Shown here piece after piece: positions 6,297-7,521 of a stretch of 7,521 nucleotides of DNA (within the stretch, counting starts at the first letter, position 1; each line of letters opens with the position of its first letter). The stretch is from Chloroflexota bacterium. GTDB taxonomy: Bacteria; Chloroflexota; Anaerolineae; Anaerolineales; Villigracilaceae. Location of the stretch: the NCBI GenBank assembly GCA_023484185.1, contig JAMDBC010000009.1, positions 1 to 7,521 on the forward strand. The letters are read 5' to 3'. The position numbers and the translations under genes are program-made. Below the pieces are notes generated by a model that did not search any database, had not been told where the DNA came from, and saw only the letters and a list, made by a program, of their open reading frames with translations.

Positions 6297-7268
6297 TCAG
6301 ACGACTCCAGCATTGGTTAGATTTTTTAGGAGTCTAGGCTCCACTGGGTATGCGCCTGGTGAAAAACTCTTCCCGCTCAGCATTTCGTAAATCCTGATGT
6401 AACGTCCGCTGACAGCAGCCCAAAGATCCTCGGGCATGTGGGGAATCTCCCCTTCGCCGCGATACCCTTTATCCGTGTAGGCGATGCGCACGAATTCCTT
6501 GTCGAAGTTCTCCGGCTCGAGCCCGCTGGCGAAACGCTCGGCATATGTTTGATTAAGCCAGAAGCGAGATGAATCTGGGGTGTGGACTTCATCAATGAGC
6601 ATCACCAAGTCTTCCTCCGTCAACCCGAATTCATACTTTGTGTCCACCAAAATCAGCCCAGATTTCCGCGCTACTGCTTGCCCTTCTTGGAAGATCGTCA
6701 ATGCGGCGCTTTGAATTTGGTCCCAGGTCTTCGCGTCGAGGAGGCCCTCGCTCACAACTTCCGCACAGGTCAGGCGCTCGTCATGACCGGTGGGTCCGCC
6801 CTTGGTCGTGGGCGTGATGATGGGTTCAGGCAGTTCTTGATTTTTGTGCAATCCTTCAGGAAAGATGTAACCATAGATCTGGCGTTCCCCGCTTGCATAG
6901 TGATACCAAAGTGCTGTGGAGGTAACACCGGTGATGTAGCCGCGCACCACGACTTCCACTGGGATGGGCGTCACCCGCCAAACGACCGCCGCATTGGGGT
7001 CTGGGATGGAAATAAGATGATTGGGAATAATGCCTTCTGTTTGTTTGAACCACCACGCCGAAAGTTCATTCAGCACTTGCCCCTTATACGGCACACAGGC
7101 CAGGTTGCGGTCAAACGCAGACAGGCGATCGGTTGTGACGATAAGCCGCTTGCCATTGGGCAGCTCGTACCAATCCCGCACTTTTCCGGATCGCTTCCCG
7201 TCAACAGGGAGGTTGGTTTCGTTGAATGCGAGAGGTGTCATCTGCAATAATTCAAATTGCGTAATCAT
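6297..7268 (-). CDS. purC: SAICAR synthetase (PurC), long Ade1-like form
   Basis: Joins aspartate to CAIR with ATP to give SAICAR. From the chosen start the protein has 323 residues, longer than the roughly 240-residue E. coli or B. subtilis type and close to yeast Ade1. Motifs: SGKVRDWYEL (27-36), VTTDRLSAFD (44-53), KGQVLNELSAWWF (62-74), PIPVEVVVRGYITG (101-114), TPTTKGGPTGHDE (152-164), ILVDTKYEFG (206-215) and DEVHTPDSSRFW (226-237). The frame is open to an ATG at 7316, but that would overlap the purQ end by 29 nt and add 16 residues unlike the family; the ATG at 7268 has GGAG 10 nt upstream and leaves a 19-nt gap, so I use it. The ATG at codon 10 is a less likely alternative. It is followed at once by purE in the same reading frame. 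Confidence 0.96.
   Translation of the reverse strand: MITQFELLQMTPLAFNETNLPVDGKRSGKVRDWYELPNGKRLIVTTDRLSAFDRNLACVPYKGQVLNELSAWWFKQTEGIIPNHLISIPDPNAAVVWRVTPIPVEVVVRGYITGVTSTALWYHYASGERQIYGYIFPEGLHKNQELPEPIITPTTKGGPTGHDERLTCAEVVSEGLLDAKTWDQIQSAALTIFQEGQAVARKSGLILVDTKYEFGLTEEDLVMLIDEVHTPDSSRFWLNQTYAERFASGLEPENFDKEFVRIAYTDKGYRGEGEIPHMPEDLWAAVSGRYIRIYEMLSGKSFSPGAYPVEPRLLKNLTNAGVV
6305..6308 (-). promoter_or_regulatory. Probable Shine-Dalgarno (GGAG) for purE inside the end of purC
   Basis: Minus-strand GGAG at 6308-6305 is 11 nt before the purE ATG (6293), slightly long spacing, and lies in the last codons of purC. It makes independent initiation of purE plausible in addition to coupling across the 3-nt gap. 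Confidence 0.5.
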
Positions 7269-7278
7269 GTTTTGCCGG

Positions 7279-7282
7279 CTCC
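7279..7282 (-). promoter_or_regulatory. Shine-Dalgarno (GGAG) that decides the purC start
   Basis: Minus-strand GGAG at 7282-7279 lies in the purQ-purC gap, 10 nt before the ATG at 7268. It supports this start over the in-frame ATG at 7316, which lies inside purQ. Confidence 0.65.
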
Positions 7283-7287
7283 ACGGT

Positions 7288-7521
7288 TTACATTTTCTTC
7301 GCGTACTTGACGCCATTTTCGAATAGCTTTAATCCGCTTTTGCCAACCTCGCCCCGCGCATGGCGAGGATGCTGCCAGGTATAAATATGGTTTTCGGGGT
7401 GCGGCATCAGACCCAGGACATTACCCTGGTGGTTGCAAATGCCGGCAATATCCAACAGTGAACCGTTTGGGTTGGCAGGGTATTCACTGTTAGCCGGTGT
7501 TCCATCCGAGTGGGTGTAGGT
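7288..7521 (-). CDS. purQ: C-terminal part of FGAM synthase glutaminase subunit (PurQ), 5' end outside window
   Basis: The last 77 residues of a class I glutamine amidotransferase, ending in TAA at 7290-7288. The segment [19 protein letters not shown] (visible residues 17-35) followed by GLMPHPENH (37-45) is the PurQ C-terminal signature; His41 and Glu43 of the visible part are the His and Glu of the Cys-His-Glu triad. After the triad comes a basic stretch ([10 protein letters not shown], 49-58) and [11 protein letters not shown], typical of the end of PurQ. In the cell it supplies ammonia to PurL for converting FGAR to FGAM. PurL and PurS would be expected further upstream, outside the window. 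A glutaminase domain at the end of a large single-chain PurL is possible, but those usually end differently after PHPE. Confidence 0.88.
   Translation of the reverse strand, partial: TYTHSDGTPANSEYPANPNGSLLDIAGICNHQGNVLGLMPHPENHIYTWQHPRHARGEVGKSGLKLFENGVKYAKKM

Noticed and set aside
6582..7250. A 222-codon open frame on the plus strand.
   Set aside because: It lies fully antisense to purC, which has all family motifs. The protein has no recognisable domain and no Shine-Dalgarno context; long antisense shadows are common opposite GC-biased codons.
7269..7316. N-terminal extension of PurC from an upstream in-frame ATG at 7316.
   Set aside because: It would overlap the purQ end by 29 nt, and the 16 extra residues are unlike PurC. 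The ATG at 7268 has a GGAG at good spacing.
1..7521. A hidden mobile, defence, CRISPR or riboswitch system.
   Set aside because: Every base is accounted for by intact purine genes with gaps of 30 nt or less; I found no direct repeats, terminal inverted repeats, tRNA-like folds or aptamer-like leader. The operon leader is outside the window.

Overview
The whole window is one strand of a de novo purine (IMP) biosynthesis operon, read right to left on the minus strand. In transcription order it holds: the 3' end of purQ (glutaminase subunit of FGAM synthase, entering from the right edge), purC, purE, purF, a fused purD-purM gene, a stand-alone AICAR transformylase gene, purN, and the 5' end of an IMP cyclohydrolase gene that runs off the left edge. 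Adjacent genes are 30 nt apart or less, and the last pair overlaps by 1 nt. I see no internal promoter or terminator, no gene-free stretch, no RNA gene, no mobile element and no CRISPR. The operon promoter must lie beyond the right edge and its end beyond the left edge.

Together the genes cover most of PRPP to IMP: PurF makes phosphoribosylamine, PurD makes GAR, PurN makes FGAR, PurQ with an unseen PurL makes FGAM, PurM makes AIR, PurE makes CAIR, PurC makes SAICAR, the AICAR transformylase makes FAICAR, and IMP cyclohydrolase closes the ring to IMP. PurL and PurB are not in view. PurK is also absent, which fits because this PurE has the signature motifs of class II (AIR carboxylase).

The architecture is unusual for a bacterium. 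PurD and PurM form one 761-residue GARS-AIRS protein. The normally bifunctional PurH appears as two genes in reversed order with purN between them. Several proteins (PurF, GARS-AIRS, class II PurE, AICAR transformylase, PurN, PurC) read more like their animal or fungal counterparts than like E. coli or B. subtilis enzymes. purC and purE lie in the same reading frame, separated by one stop codon and one further codon, in the domain order of animal PAICS. These comparisons come from memory of the families, not from alignments run here.

The compact ATG-started genes with Shine-Dalgarno-like sites and the operon layout indicate a bacterium of moderate GC content. My tentative guess is Chloroflexota (Anaerolineae-like), based on the gene set only and with low certainty. 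This is a core metabolic locus with intact genes; I see no new defence, mobile or regulatory system.
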